Assembly: GCA_902470895.1 (NCBI GenBank)
Contig: CABRID010000009.1
Coordinates: 1-30,835 of the forward strand
Direction of reading: 5' to 3'
Length of the DNA stretch: 30,835 nucleotides
Source of the DNA: an uncultured Collinsella sp.
GTDB taxonomy: Bacteria > Actinomycetota > Coriobacteriia > Coriobacteriales > Coriobacteriaceae
The position numbers and the translations under genes were made by a program. This document shows, in pieces, positions 7,378-15,288 of the stretch. The stretch's first letter is position 1. Each line of letters begins with the position of its first letter. Below the pieces are notes generated by a model that saw nothing but the letters and a program-made list of their open reading frames with translations, had not been told where the DNA came from and did no database searches.

Positions 7378-7434
7378 GTTCGCTCCCTTGTCCGGACGGA
7401 TTCAAATGGGTCTTTTATCCCGCATTATAAAGAT

Positions 7435-7464
7435 GCCCGGGCCGGCTGTATGCCGAACCCGGGC
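7435..7464 (-). terminator. Probable terminator downstream of thiC
   Basis: On the minus strand GCCCGGG and CGGC pair with GCCG and CCCGGGC around an internal AA bulge and a TACA loop, followed by ATCTTTATAA. The T-run is broken, so strength is uncertain. Confidence 0.6.
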
Positions 7465-7559
7465 GGGCGATGCAATCTTTACGCAAATGTAAGCAAATGT
7501 TCACAAGTCAACAATTGACGGGCGTTGCAGAAGGCTTGCTGGCGATTGCCCTGTAAAGG

Positions 7560-8894
7560 CTAATCCTCCATGCCAAGATCGATCGTCGTGCCCTCGAACA
7601 CCTTGTTGACGGTGCGGACGGCGCACATCTTGCCACACATGGTGCAGGTGCCCTCGGTGGCGGCGGGGGATTCCTCGTAGCGCTTCTTACCAGTGACCGG
7701 GTCGAGAGCGCACTTCCACATGGCATCCCAGTCGAGTTTGCGGCGTGCCTGGCCCATCTTATCGTCCATGTCGCGGGCGTGCGGCACCTTCTTGGCGATG
7801 TCGGCGGCGTGTGCGGCAATCTTAGTGGCCATGAGGCCGTCGAGCACATCCTGGGCGTTGGGCAGGCACAGGTGTTCGGCGGGCGTCACGTAGCACAGGA
7901 AGTCGGCGCCCGAGCTCGCGGAGATGGCGCCACCGATGGCTGCGGTGATGTGGTCGTAACCCACGCCGATATCGGTCACCAGCGGCCCCAGCACATAGAA
8001 CGGGGCGTTGTGGCACAGGCGCTTCTGCAGCTTCATATTGGCGGCGATTTCGTCGAGCGCCATGTGGCCCGGTCCCTCGACCATAACCTGGACGCCGGCG
8101 GCCCAAGCACGCTTGCACAGCTTGCCCAGCTCGATCATCTCGGCGGTCTCGGTGGCGTCGTTGGAATCGTAGAGACAGCCCGGGCGGCAGGAGTCGCCGA
8201 GCGAGATGGTCACGTCGTACTCGTGGCAGATCTCGAGCACCTCGTCGTAGAACTCGTAGAACGGATTCTCGTTGCCGGTGACCTCCATCCATCCAAACAG
8301 CAGCGAGCCGCCGCGGCTGACGATGTTCATAAGGCGGCCGGTCTCCTTGAAGGTTTTGATGACCGATTTATTGATGCCGCAGTGGATGGTCATAAAGTCC
8401 ACGCCGTCCTCGGCGTGCGCGCGCACGACCTCGAGCAGGTCATCCTTGGTAAGCTTGACCAGCGGCTTTTCCATGTAGCCGATGGCGTCGTACATGGGGA
8501 CGGTGCCCACCATGAGCGGCGTCTCGTCGATGAGCTGCTGGCGGAACTGGCGTGTCTTGCCCGAGTTGGAGAGGTCCATGATGGCGTCGGCGCCAAAGTC
8601 CTCGGCGATCTTGACCTTCTTCCATTCCTCGGCGGCATCGGCCTTGTCGCCCGAGATGCCCAAGTTCACGTTAACCTTGGTGGACAGTCCCTCACCGACA
8701 CCAAAGGCGCGCATGCCCTTTTTGATATGCACGATGTTGGCGGGAATGGCGATGCGGCCGTCGGCCACACGCTCGCGGATGTACTCGGGTTCGCGATGCT
8801 CGCGCTCGGCGACTTCCTTCATCTGCGGCGTGATCTGCCCGGCGCGGGCGAAGTCGATTTGCGTGACGAGCTTGGGCTCGGTCAGTGTGCTCAT
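7560..8894 (-). CDS. thiC: Phosphomethylpyrimidine synthase ThiC
   Basis: This 444-residue radical SAM enzyme converts aminoimidazole ribotide to HMP phosphate, the first committed pyrimidine step of thiamin synthesis. The ATG at 8894 (MSTLTEPK) is preferred because GGGAG lies at the right distance; an in-frame ATG at 8918 would lie inside the riboswitch. Visible ThiC segments include the PANIVHIKKG core, DLSNSGKTRQFR, DGVDFMTIHCG, SLGDSCRPGC, VEGPGHMALDEI, and FYVLGPLVTDIGVGYDHI. The C-terminal iron-sulfur site is CTMCGKMC (C-X2-C-X3-C), the compact form I associate with Clostridia-type ThiC, rather than the C-X2-C-X4-C of the E. coli type. It lacks the long N-terminal domain of proteobacterial ThiC. 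Expression should be repressed by thiamin pyrophosphate. Confidence 0.96.
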   Translation of the reverse strand: MSTLTEPKLVTQIDFARAGQITPQMKEVAEREHREPEYIRERVADGRIAIPANIVHIKKGMRAFGVGEGLSTKVNVNLGISGDKADAAEEWKKVKIAEDFGADAIMDLSNSGKTRQFRQQLIDETPLMVGTVPMYDAIGYMEKPLVKLTKDDLLEVVRAHAEDGVDFMTIHCGINKSVIKTFKETGRLMNIVSRGGSLLFGWMEVTGNENPFYEFYDEVLEICHEYDVTISLGDSCRPGCLYDSNDATETAEMIELGKLCKRAWAAGVQVMVEGPGHMALDEIAANMKLQKRLCHNAPFYVLGPLVTDIGVGYDHITAAIGGAISASSGADFLCYVTPAEHLCLPNAQDVLDGLMATKIAAHAADIAKKVPHARDMDDKMGQARRKLDWDAMWKCALDPVTGKKRYEESPAATEGTCTMCGKMCAVRTVNKVFEGTTIDLGMED

Positions 8895-8902
8895 TGGCAC
8901 GG

Positions 8903-8993
8903 CTCCCTTCGTTGGCATTACCCATATCAGGTTTGCGGGTCAGGGCGGGCGCGCCCAATCTCAGCCTGCCGTCCCGTCCTGCAAGCTCCCCGT
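8903..8993 (-). promoter_or_regulatory. TPP riboswitch (THI element) controlling thiC
   Basis: On the minus strand the conserved blocks appear in order: GGGGAGC, then GGCTGAGA, GACCC, AACCTGATATGGGTAATGCC and CGAAGGGA. The 3' end of the aptamer overlaps the GGGAG ribosome binding site of thiC, and no terminator hairpin with a T-run lies between aptamer and gene. Control is therefore likely at translation initiation; that mode is an inference. Confidence 0.96.
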
Positions 8994-9009
8994 TTATGTG
9001 GTGGGCTCA

Positions 9010-9015
9010 AGTATA
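9010..9015 (-). promoter_or_regulatory. Possible -10 box for thiC
   Basis: TATACT on the minus strand lies 16 bases upstream of the riboswitch, the correct distance for a start just ahead of it. No convincing -35 is seen. Confidence 0.4.
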
Positions 9016-9065
9016 GCTCGAATGGGTACGATTGACGCGATGAGCATGCCCGTGGGGAGGCGAAC

Positions 9066-9587
9066 ATGGAAGACAAGCATCTATATCGAGAGACACAGTG
9101 GGACGTGTCGGCCGAGGAGGGCCGTGCCCATCATGGGCTGGTCGCAATCGGTTTTGCGATCCTTGTCGTGATGGTGATTGCCTGTTGTATCTGGACGTTT
9201 GGTGGTCGTGGCGGCGCTGTATGGGAGTTCGAGGCTGATGATGGCCTACCGATTATGACGGTGAGGAGTACCGGCGGTAATGCCAATACGCTCGCCATTC
9301 CGGGCGATTATTGGTACCCGCGCGATGAGTTTGTGCAGTTGCAGCTGAGTGGTGGGTCCATTCCAGGTGAAGAAATCGAACGCGTGACGTTTGACGCGGC
9401 GCTCAAAACGCTGACGGTGAAGCTCAAAGATCAAGGAGATGTGCCCACGACCATGGATATCGCCCTGACGGAATGGCGTCTGGAGCCTCCGACGGGTGTT
9501 GCGGTTTCCGAGGTTGAGCACGTCAAGATTGTCTATCAGGACGGTTCGACAAACGGGATTGCAAAGGCCGACGGTCTAGCAGAATAG
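9066..9587 (+). CDS. Membrane-anchored hypothetical protein
   Basis: I do not recognise this 173-residue protein. It starts after GGGGAGG. A charged N-terminus of about 25 residues is followed by one hydrophobic span, LVAIGFAILVVMVIACCIWTF (about 26-46), and then a soluble, beta-rich region of about 125 residues with an acidic start (VWEFEADDG) and several strand-like segments (TLTVKLKDQG, EHVKIVYQDG). With Arg/Lys before and Gly-Gly-Arg after the span, orientation is uncertain; an N-in single-pass anchor with an outer domain is most likely. There is no lipobox, sortase motif or known domain. It is divergent from thiC and convergent with yaaA, with no operon partner. Confidence 0.75.
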   Translation: MEDKHLYRETQWDVSAEEGRAHHGLVAIGFAILVVMVIACCIWTFGGRGGAVWEFEADDGLPIMTVRSTGGNANTLAIPGDYWYPRDEFVQLQLSGGSIPGEEIERVTFDAALKTLTVKLKDQGDVPTTMDIALTEWRLEPPTGVAVSEVEHVKIVYQDGSTNGIAKADGLAE

Positions 9588-9618
9588 GTGTCGAGCCTAG
9601 CCAGCCAATTCATAAAAG

Positions 9619-9680
9619 TTGCGGTGGAATAGTTCCTGATTGTGCGATAAAAGGCTCAAATAGGAACTATTCCACCGCAA
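9619..9680. repeat. Perfect 19-bp palindrome, TTGCGGTGRAATA family, copy 1
   Basis: Arms 9619-9637 and 9662-9680 are perfectly complementary (TTGCGGTGGAATAGTTCCT and its complement) around a 24-nt AT-rich loop, flanked by AAG and GTT. It lies at the 3' end side of yaaA. A related copy lies upstream of yaaA at 10558-10620. Confidence 0.93.
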
Positions 9681-9723
9681 GTTATATAGAGAAGGCTGAG
9701 CGGGTCAGTTTTGGGTGGCGGGT

Positions 9724-10533
9724 CTAGAGCATCTGTTCGTTGATGAACACGAGGATGCCTGGGTGTGAGATCTCGGGGGCGTGGCGATAGCCGATGTTGA
9801 ACTCGGTAAGACCGGCGGCGTCCTCGAGCTTGTTTTCTGCCATCCAGCGCACCATGGAGCCGCGCGCCTTTTTGCTGGCGGTCGAGCGCTGGATGGGCTT
9901 GCCGTTGCGGACACCTTCGCCAAAGAGACAAGTGACGGTTGTGGCGTCGCCTGCGAGATGGGGTAGAACGGCCTTGGCGTACTCCGCGCTGGCAAGGTTG
10001 ACGACCGTGGTGTTGGAGCCGGTCGGCGCAATGGCGCATGCAAGTTTGTCGCCCCAAAACGTATAGAGATCGCGAGCGCCGTCGACGGTGAGCTTGGCTC
10101 CCATTTCGAGCCGATAGGGCTCAACGCCATGGAAAGGCCGCACGCATCCGTACAATCCGGAGAGGATCCAGAGATGGTTTTGCAGCCAGTCGAGCTGTGC
10201 AGCATCCATGACCTCGGGCGCCATGCTTTGGTATTGGATGCCGTGGTAGGACATGACGGCGGGGGAGATTCGGCGCGCGAGATCGGGATCGGCGAGGTCG
10301 GCATCGCTCAGGACGGGCATAAATTCGTGAAGCGTATCCAGGCACGTTGTAAGCAGCCTGTCGCTCACGTTCCAAAGGGCCTGAAGACCTGCCGCGCCAT
10401 CCTCGCGTTCGATGCCTAGCAGTGCCTGATGGAGCCGGGCCGTCTGATGTGCAAAAGGCGGTATGCCCAAAACGTCAAAGGCATCTTGAGCTGTCCGCAT
10501 CTGTTTGGCGGGCGAAATGACGACCTGTAGCAC
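9724..10533 (-). CDS. yaaA: Peroxide stress protein YaaA family (DUF328)
   Basis: This 269-residue protein uses a GTG start at 10533 with a close GGAGG site (5 bases). Family hallmarks are present: the ISPAKQM N-terminus, LWILSGLYGCVRPFHGVEPYRLEMG at the centre (given here only by its key parts ILSGLYG and PYRLEMG), TFWGDKL, VVNLASAEYAKAV and the C-terminal basic helix with RGSMVRWM. In E. coli YaaA is induced by peroxide stress, lowers free iron, and binds DNA; biochemical detail is limited. Here the gene stands alone and is bracketed by two related palindromes. No OxyR or PerR site is recognisable by eye. Function in this organism is by homology only. Confidence 0.92.
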   Translation of the reverse strand: MLQVVISPAKQMRTAQDAFDVLGIPPFAHQTARLHQALLGIEREDGAAGLQALWNVSDRLLTTCLDTLHEFMPVLSDADLADPDLARRISPAVMSYHGIQYQSMAPEVMDAAQLDWLQNHLWILSGLYGCVRPFHGVEPYRLEMGAKLTVDGARDLYTFWGDKLACAIAPTGSNTTVVNLASAEYAKAVLPHLAGDATTVTCLFGEGVRNGKPIQRSTASKKARGSMVRWMAENKLEDAAGLTEFNIGYRHAPEISHPGILVFINEQML

Positions 10534-10557
10534 GGAATCCTCCTTCCGCTAAAAAAG

Positions 10558-10620
10558 TTGCGGTGAAATACAGACCGCTTTCCCCGTTGGAAGCCCTGAT
10601 GAATCCGTATTTCACCGCAA
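10558..10620. repeat. 14-bp palindrome, TTGCGGTGRAATA family, copy 2
   Basis: Arms 10558-10571 and 10607-10620 (TTGCGGTGAAATAC and its complement) are perfect, with a 35-nt loop. The outer half matches copy 1 at 9619-9680, including AAG before and GTTA after; the inner parts differ. It lies between the start of yaaA and the end of the M18 peptidase gene. Confidence 0.9.
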
Positions 10621-10634
10621 GTTACAAGGGTTGG

Positions 10635-12032
10635 TTAGGCGCGCTCGAGGAAGGCCTTGTAGCCGCGGTAGGCCTCGTAGATATCGGCCTTGTTAGCGAC
10701 CTCCCACAGGGCGTGCATGGACAGGACGGCAACGCCGGAGTCGATGACGTTCATGCCGTACTTGGCCATGATGTAGGCGATGGTGCCGCCGCCGCCCGCA
10801 TTGACGCGGCCGAGCTCGCAGGTCTGGAAGTCCACGCCCGCCTCGTCCATGATGTCGCGGACGAGGGCCACGTACTCGGCGTCGGCGTCGTTGGAGCCGC
10901 CCTTGCCGCGGCTGCCCGTGTACTTGTTGAAGCACAGGCCGCGACCCATGAAGGCTGCGTTCTTGGTCTCGAACTTGCCGGCATAGCCCGGGTCGAAGCC
11001 AGCGGACACGTCAGAGGAGAGCATGCGGCTGCGGGCGAGCGCGCGGCGCAGGGCCAGCGGGCTGTCCTCGCCGGCGAGCGTCATGATCTCGGCGACGGTG
11101 TTCTCGAAGAAGCGGCTCGTCATACCGGTGGCACCCACGGAGCCGATCTCCTCCTTGTCGACGATGAGCGTGATGCTCGTGCGCTCCACGTTGGCGACGT
11201 CGATCTGGGCAAGCATGGAGGGGTAAGCGCAGACGCGGTCGTCGTGGCCATAGCCCAGAATCATGGAGCGGTCGAGGCCCATGTCGCGGGCGGGGCCGGC
11301 GGGCACGACCTCGATCTCGGCGGAGAGGAAGTCCTCCTCCTCGACGTCATACTGCTCCTTGAGGATGTCCAGGAACATCTGCTTGACGGGCTCCTTGGGG
11401 GCGTCCTTGTCGTCCTCATCGAACTTGACGGGGCGGCCGCCCACGATCACGTCGAGGATCTCGGCGTCGACGGCGTCCTTGGCGGGCTTGGACATCTGCT
11501 CGCTCGAGAGGTGAATCAGCAGGTCGGAGATGGTAAAGACCGGATCGTCTGCCTTGTCGCCGATGTTGATGTCGACGGTGGTGCCGTCCTTTTTGCAGAT
11601 GACGCCCACGAGTGCAAGCGGGGAGGCCACCCAGTGGTAGCTCTTGACGCCGCCGTAGTAGTGCGTGTCGAGGTAGGCCATGTCGCCGGCCTCGAAGGCG
11701 GGATTCTGCTTAAGGTCCAGGCGCGGCGAGTCCACGTGGGCGCCCAGGATGTTAAAGCCCTGCTCGAGCGGTGCGGTGCCCAGGTTGACGAGCATAAGGT
11801 CCTTGCCGTGGTTGGCGGCGTACACCTTGTCGCCTGCCTTGAGCTCGCGGCCTTCGGCGATCACGGTCTCCAGGTCGACGTATCCCGCCTCCTCGGCCAT
11901 CTTGATGCCGGTCTTGACGCACAGGCGCTCGGTCTTGTTCTCGCTCAAAAATTGCTTATAGCCGCGGCAAAGCTCCTCGAGCTCCTCGACTTGCTGTGGC
12001 GTGTACTTTTTCCATGCGCAGGGACGCTCCAT
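10635..12032 (-). CDS. M18 family (aspartyl-type) aminopeptidase
   Basis: This 465-residue cytoplasmic zinc aminopeptidase removes N-terminal residues from peptides. The ATG at 12032 (MERPCAWKKY) is chosen because AAAGGAG precedes it; longer in-frame starts have no ribosome site and cross the polA promoter. M18 motifs are clear: NILGAHVDSPRLDLK (first zinc His/Asp), YYGGVKSYHW, IVDKEEIGSVGATGM (catalytic Glu pair), SSDVSAGFDP, GRVNAGGGGTIAY and VLSMHALWEV with the last zinc His. Length agrees with bacterial M18 enzymes. It is divergent from polA; a TGATACGAT promoter-like box lies about 50 bases upstream. Substrate preference cannot be read from the sequence. Confidence 0.93.
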   Translation of the reverse strand: MERPCAWKKYTPQQVEELEELCRGYKQFLSENKTERLCVKTGIKMAEEAGYVDLETVIAEGRELKAGDKVYAANHGKDLMLVNLGTAPLEQGFNILGAHVDSPRLDLKQNPAFEAGDMAYLDTHYYGGVKSYHWVASPLALVGVICKKDGTTVDINIGDKADDPVFTISDLLIHLSSEQMSKPAKDAVDAEILDVIVGGRPVKFDEDDKDAPKEPVKQMFLDILKEQYDVEEEDFLSAEIEVVPAGPARDMGLDRSMILGYGHDDRVCAYPSMLAQIDVANVERTSITLIVDKEEIGSVGATGMTSRFFENTVAEIMTLAGEDSPLALRRALARSRMLSSDVSAGFDPGYAGKFETKNAAFMGRGLCFNKYTGSRGKGGSNDADAEYVALVRDIMDEAGVDFQTCELGRVNAGGGGTIAYIMAKYGMNVIDSGVAVLSMHALWEVANKADIYEAYRGYKAFLERA

Positions 12033-12081
12033 GACGCAGGCTCCTTTCGGATCGATCGTGCTGGTTGATGTACCGTGAGCC

Positions 12082-12090
12082 ATCGTATCA
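12082..12090 (-). promoter_or_regulatory. Extended -10 promoter candidate for the M18 peptidase gene
   Basis: TGATACGAT on the minus strand, the same 9-mer as ahead of pit, would place the transcript start about 43 bases before the ATG. No recognisable -35. Confidence 0.45.
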
Positions 12091-12198
12091 CGCGCGGGCT
12101 CACGGTGGCGGGGGAGCTTGATGTGAGGTGGCCGCGGGGCGGGGAGCGTGTAAACTGGAGTGAGCAAACCGTGCCCAGCCCAAAGCGAGGTATTTAAT

Positions 12199-14943
12199 AT
12201 GTCTGACAAGCGCCGCACTTTTGCCGTTATCGACGGCAACTCGCTCATGCACCGCGCCTTTCACGCCGTGCCGCCGACCATGAACGCGCCGGACGGTCGC
12301 CCCACCAACGCGATCTTTGGCTTTCTGAACATGTTTCTTAAGATGATTGATGCCTTTAACCCCGACGGTGTGGTCGTGGCGTTTGACAAGGGTAAGCCGC
12401 GCGTGCGTATGGAGATGCTGCCGCAGTATAAGGCGCAACGCCCGCCCATGGACCCCGATCTGCATGCGCAGTTCCCTATGATTAAGGAGCTGCTCACCGC
12501 GCTCAACGTGCCGATTCTGCAGTCCGAGGGCTGGGAAGGTGACGATATCCTGGGAACCATGGCGCGCCTGGGCGAGCAGGCCGGCTGCGACATGCTACTG
12601 GTGACCGGCGACCGCGACATGTATCAACTCGTGACCGAGCACGTCAACGTGGTCTCGACCCGCAAGGGCCTGTCCGACGTGGCGATCATGACGCCCGAGA
12701 GCGTGGACGACCTGTATCACGGCATTACGCCGGCGCTCGTGCCCGATTTTTACGGTCTAAAGGGCGATACGTCGGACAACATTCCCGGCGTACCGGGCAT
12801 CGGCCCCAAAAAGGCGAGTGCGCTCATTGCGCAGTACGGTAGCTTGGACGAAGTCATCGCGCATGCCGACGAGGTCAAGGGCAAGATGGGCGAGAACCTG
12901 CGTGCACACATCGACGACGCACTACTGAGCCGCAAGGTTGCGGCAATTCGCACCGATGCGCCCGTCGAGCTCGACTTTGAGGCGACGTCCTTCCCGGCGT
13001 TTTCTGCCGATGAAGTGTCCGCGGCGCTGGGCACGCTTGGTATCACCGCCATGCAGAACCGTTTCTTGGCGCTGATCGGCGGCGAGGGCGGGGCTGCTGC
13101 TAGAACGTTTGAGATGCCCACGATTGAGCGCACCGCTGCCGGCGATGCCGAGGCGCTTGCTGCCGTGGCGTCCGAGGTTGCCCGCGCGATCGAGGCGGGC
13201 GAGTGGGTCGCCGCCGTGGTGGACGACGACAAGGAAGAGGGCGCGCTCTTTGGACTGACGCGCACACTGTGGTTGGCGACGTCCAAGGGCCTGTTCGCGC
13301 TCGAGGAAGCCGATGACGGCACGCCTGCCGCTGTCGAGGGCTTCAACTTCGTCCACGGCGTGATTGCCGGCGTGCTCGCGCGTCTGTTTATGGAGGGTCG
13401 CGTGGCGAGCCCGGATATGAAGGCGCTGTTGCACGAGCTTTCGCCCATCGATTCTTCTGAGCCCGAGCTCATGGATCCGCTGTCTGCCGATTCCACGCGC
13501 ATCTTCGATACCGTGGTCGCTGCCTACCTGCTGGATTCCGATCGCTCCGAGTTTGACGAGGACTATCTGGCCGATACTTATCTGCAGATGTCGCTGCCCG
13601 CGGCCCGCGGCGCGGAGGGCGCCAGAGAGGATGCGCCTGTGCCCGCTGCTCGCACGGCGGCCCTGACGTTGGCGCTCGTGGCCCCGCTGCGCGACCACAT
13701 GGCGCGCGAGAACGCCGCAAACGTGTTCGACGGCATTGAGATGCCGCTCGTGCCGGTGCTCGCCAAGATGGAGCGCGCAGGCATGCTCGTGGACCCCGAT
13801 CGCCTGCACAATCTGTCCGAGGGCTTGGCGACCCAGATTGCTGAGGTTGAGCGCAACATTCGCGACCTGGCCGGCGATGAGACCTTCAACATCGGCAGCC
13901 CTATGCAGCTCTCGCACGTACTCTTTGACGTGATGGGGCTTCCGACCAAGGGCCTCAAGAAGACCAAGCGTGGCTATTATTCGACCAACGCCAAGGTGTT
14001 GAGCGACCTTGCCCACGACCACGAGATCGTGCGCCAGATTCTGGACTGGCGCGAGAAGTCCAAGATCAAGTCGACGTATCTGGACACGCTGGGTCCGCTG
14101 CGCCGTGGCGACGGTCGTGTGCACACCACGTACAACCAGACCATTACGGCGACGGGACGTTTGTCCTCGAGCGACCCCAACCTGCAGAACATTCCGACGC
14201 GCTCTGAGCTCGGCCGCACGGTCAAGACGGCGTTCAGCGCGGGCGAGGGGTCGCTGTTCCTGGCCGTCGACTACTCGCAGATCGAGCTGCGCCTGCTCGC
14301 GCATCTCTCGGGTGACGAGCACTTGGTGCGCGCCTTTAACGAGGGTGAGGACTTCCATGCCGAGACGGCCGCGCGCGTATTTGGCGTGCCGGTGTCCGAG
14401 GTAACGCCCGACCTGCGCAGTCGCGCCAAGGCCGTGAACTTTGGCATTGTGTACGGCCAGCAGGCCTACGGTCTGTCGCAATCGTTGCACATCTCGATGG
14501 CCGAGGCGCGCGACATGATCGATCGCTATTACGAGGCCTACCCGGGCGTGCGCACGTTCCTGGACAACGTGGTGGCGCGTGCCAAGCAGACGGGCTACGC
14601 CGAGACCATGTATGGGCGTCGCCGCCACATTCCCGAGCTCAAGGCCAAAAACCCGCAGCTCCGCGGCTTCGGCGAGCGCACGGCCATGAATCACCCCATG
14701 CAGGGCACCGCAGCCGACATCATCAAAATCGCCATGGCCCGTGTGAGCCGCCGCCTGGAAGAAGAAGGCTTTGCCGCCCACATGATTCTGCAAGTACACG
14801 ACGAACTCGACTTTGAGTGCCCCGTCGACGAAGTCGAGCGCCTCACCACTATGGTCCGCGACGTCATGGAGCACGTAGTAGACCTCCGCGTCCCCCTAAT
14901 CGCCGAAGCCAGCACCGGCATCACCTGGGCGGACGCCAAATAG
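12199..14943 (+). CDS. polA: DNA polymerase I
   Basis: This 914-residue repair and Okazaki-fragment polymerase starts at the ATG at 12199 (MSDKRRTF), with a GCGAGG site; a GTG 39 bases upstream is less likely. Residues 1-290 form the 5'-3' exonuclease (IDGNSLMHRAFH, EGWEGDDILGT, VTGDRDMYQLV, GLKGDTSDNIPGVPGIGPKKA). Residues about 310-510 correspond to the 3'-5' exonuclease domain but lack a DxE motif at the start and the NLKYD motif, so proofreading is probably absent. Residues about 540-914 are the polymerase: FNIGSPMQL, motif A DYSQIELR with D691, O-helix K744/F748/Y752 at exactly the E. coli K758/F762/Y766 spacing, and motif C QVHDE with D868. A TAAACT box at 12151-12156 may be its -10. 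Apparently monocistronic. Confidence 0.97.
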   Translation: MSDKRRTFAVIDGNSLMHRAFHAVPPTMNAPDGRPTNAIFGFLNMFLKMIDAFNPDGVVVAFDKGKPRVRMEMLPQYKAQRPPMDPDLHAQFPMIKELLTALNVPILQSEGWEGDDILGTMARLGEQAGCDMLLVTGDRDMYQLVTEHVNVVSTRKGLSDVAIMTPESVDDLYHGITPALVPDFYGLKGDTSDNIPGVPGIGPKKASALIAQYGSLDEVIAHADEVKGKMGENLRAHIDDALLSRKVAAIRTDAPVELDFEATSFPAFSADEVSAALGTLGITAMQNRFLALIGGEGGAAARTFEMPTIERTAAGDAEALAAVASEVARAIEAGEWVAAVVDDDKEEGALFGLTRTLWLATSKGLFALEEADDGTPAAVEGFNFVHGVIAGVLARLFMEGRVASPDMKALLHELSPIDSSEPELMDPLSADSTRIFDTVVAAYLLDSDRSEFDEDYLADTYLQMSLPAARGAEGAREDAPVPAARTAALTLALVAPLRDHMARENAANVFDGIEMPLVPVLAKMERAGMLVDPDRLHNLSEGLATQIAEVERNIRDLAGDETFNIGSPMQLSHVLFDVMGLPTKGLKKTKRGYYSTNAKVLSDLAHDHEIVRQILDWREKSKIKSTYLDTLGPLRRGDGRVHTTYNQTITATGRLSSSDPNLQNIPTRSELGRTVKTAFSAGEGSLFLAVDYSQIELRLLAHLSGDEHLVRAFNEGEDFHAETAARVFGVPVSEVTPDLRSRAKAVNFGIVYGQQAYGLSQSLHISMAEARDMIDRYYEAYPGVRTFLDNVVARAKQTGYAETMYGRRRHIPELKAKNPQLRGFGERTAMNHPMQGTAADIIKIAMARVSRRLEEEGFAAHMILQVHDELDFECPVDEVERLTTMVRDVMEHVVDLRVPLIAEASTGITWADAK

Positions 14944-15000
14944 GGAAACGCCCATAAGGCAGACTGGCCTACAGCGCAAGCCTCCACATACTTAAGATTT

Positions 15001-15029
15001 GGGACAAACACTACTGATTAATTTGTCCC
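15001..15029. repeat. Small 8-bp hairpin after polA
   Basis: GGGACAAA (15001-15008) pairs with TTTGTCCC (15022-15029). No T-run follows. It precedes the stronger terminator by a few bases. Confidence 0.6.
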
Positions 15030-15045
15030 ACAGTAACCAAAACAG

Positions 15046-15077
15046 AAGGGTGCCCCTCAACAACAAGAGGCACCCTT
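15046..15077 (+). terminator. Intrinsic terminator after polA
   Basis: AAGGGTGCC and TC pair with GAGGCACCCTT around an AACAACAA loop, with a CC bulge; the tail CATTCAATT is only partly T-rich. The hairpin is strong and correctly placed, about 100 bases after polA. Confidence 0.75.
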
Positions 15078-15152
15078 CATTCAATTAAATTCAGCCAAGT
15101 ATCTAGAGACACGCAAGAGGCCATCTCGGCGGCAAGCAGGTGAACCTAGGGT

Positions 15153-15273
15153 CTGGCCGGGCGGCAGGGGTTAACTTTTCGTAGATTCCGCACGCAAAGA
15201 AAGCCACTTAATGTGGCTTTCGTCTTGCGCAGGACCTGACCGAGCGAAAAGTTAACCCCTGCCGCCCGGCCAG
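15153..15273. repeat. 121-nt nested inverted repeat
   Basis: Outer arms 15153-15181 and 15245-15273 are a perfect 29-bp match (outer part CTGGCCGGGCGGCAGGGG). Inside sits a second palindrome, GAAAGCCAC / GTGGCTTTC (15199-15207 with 15213-15221). On the minus strand that inner stem is followed by TTT and could terminate the HAD gene that ends at 15289. There is no ORF inside. The size and perfect arms resemble a miniature inverted-repeat element or a large REP-type structure. Confidence 0.9.
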
Positions 15274-15288
15274 GTCCGACGAGCAACG

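Noticed and set aside
10563..12068. Long plus-strand ORF opposite the M18 peptidase gene
   Set aside because: Antisense shadow caused by strong G/C at third codon positions; residue content (Gly, Val, Leu, Asp, His-rich) is not protein-like.
12922..14874. 650-codon minus-strand ORF opposite polA
   Set aside because: Same antisense effect; all polA domains are intact on the plus strand.
6351..15273. CRISPR array or insertion sequence explanation for the intergenic repeats
   Set aside because: Repeats are palindromes at irregular spacing without unique spacers, there are no cas or transposase genes, and no tRNA genes or attachment-site repeats are seen.
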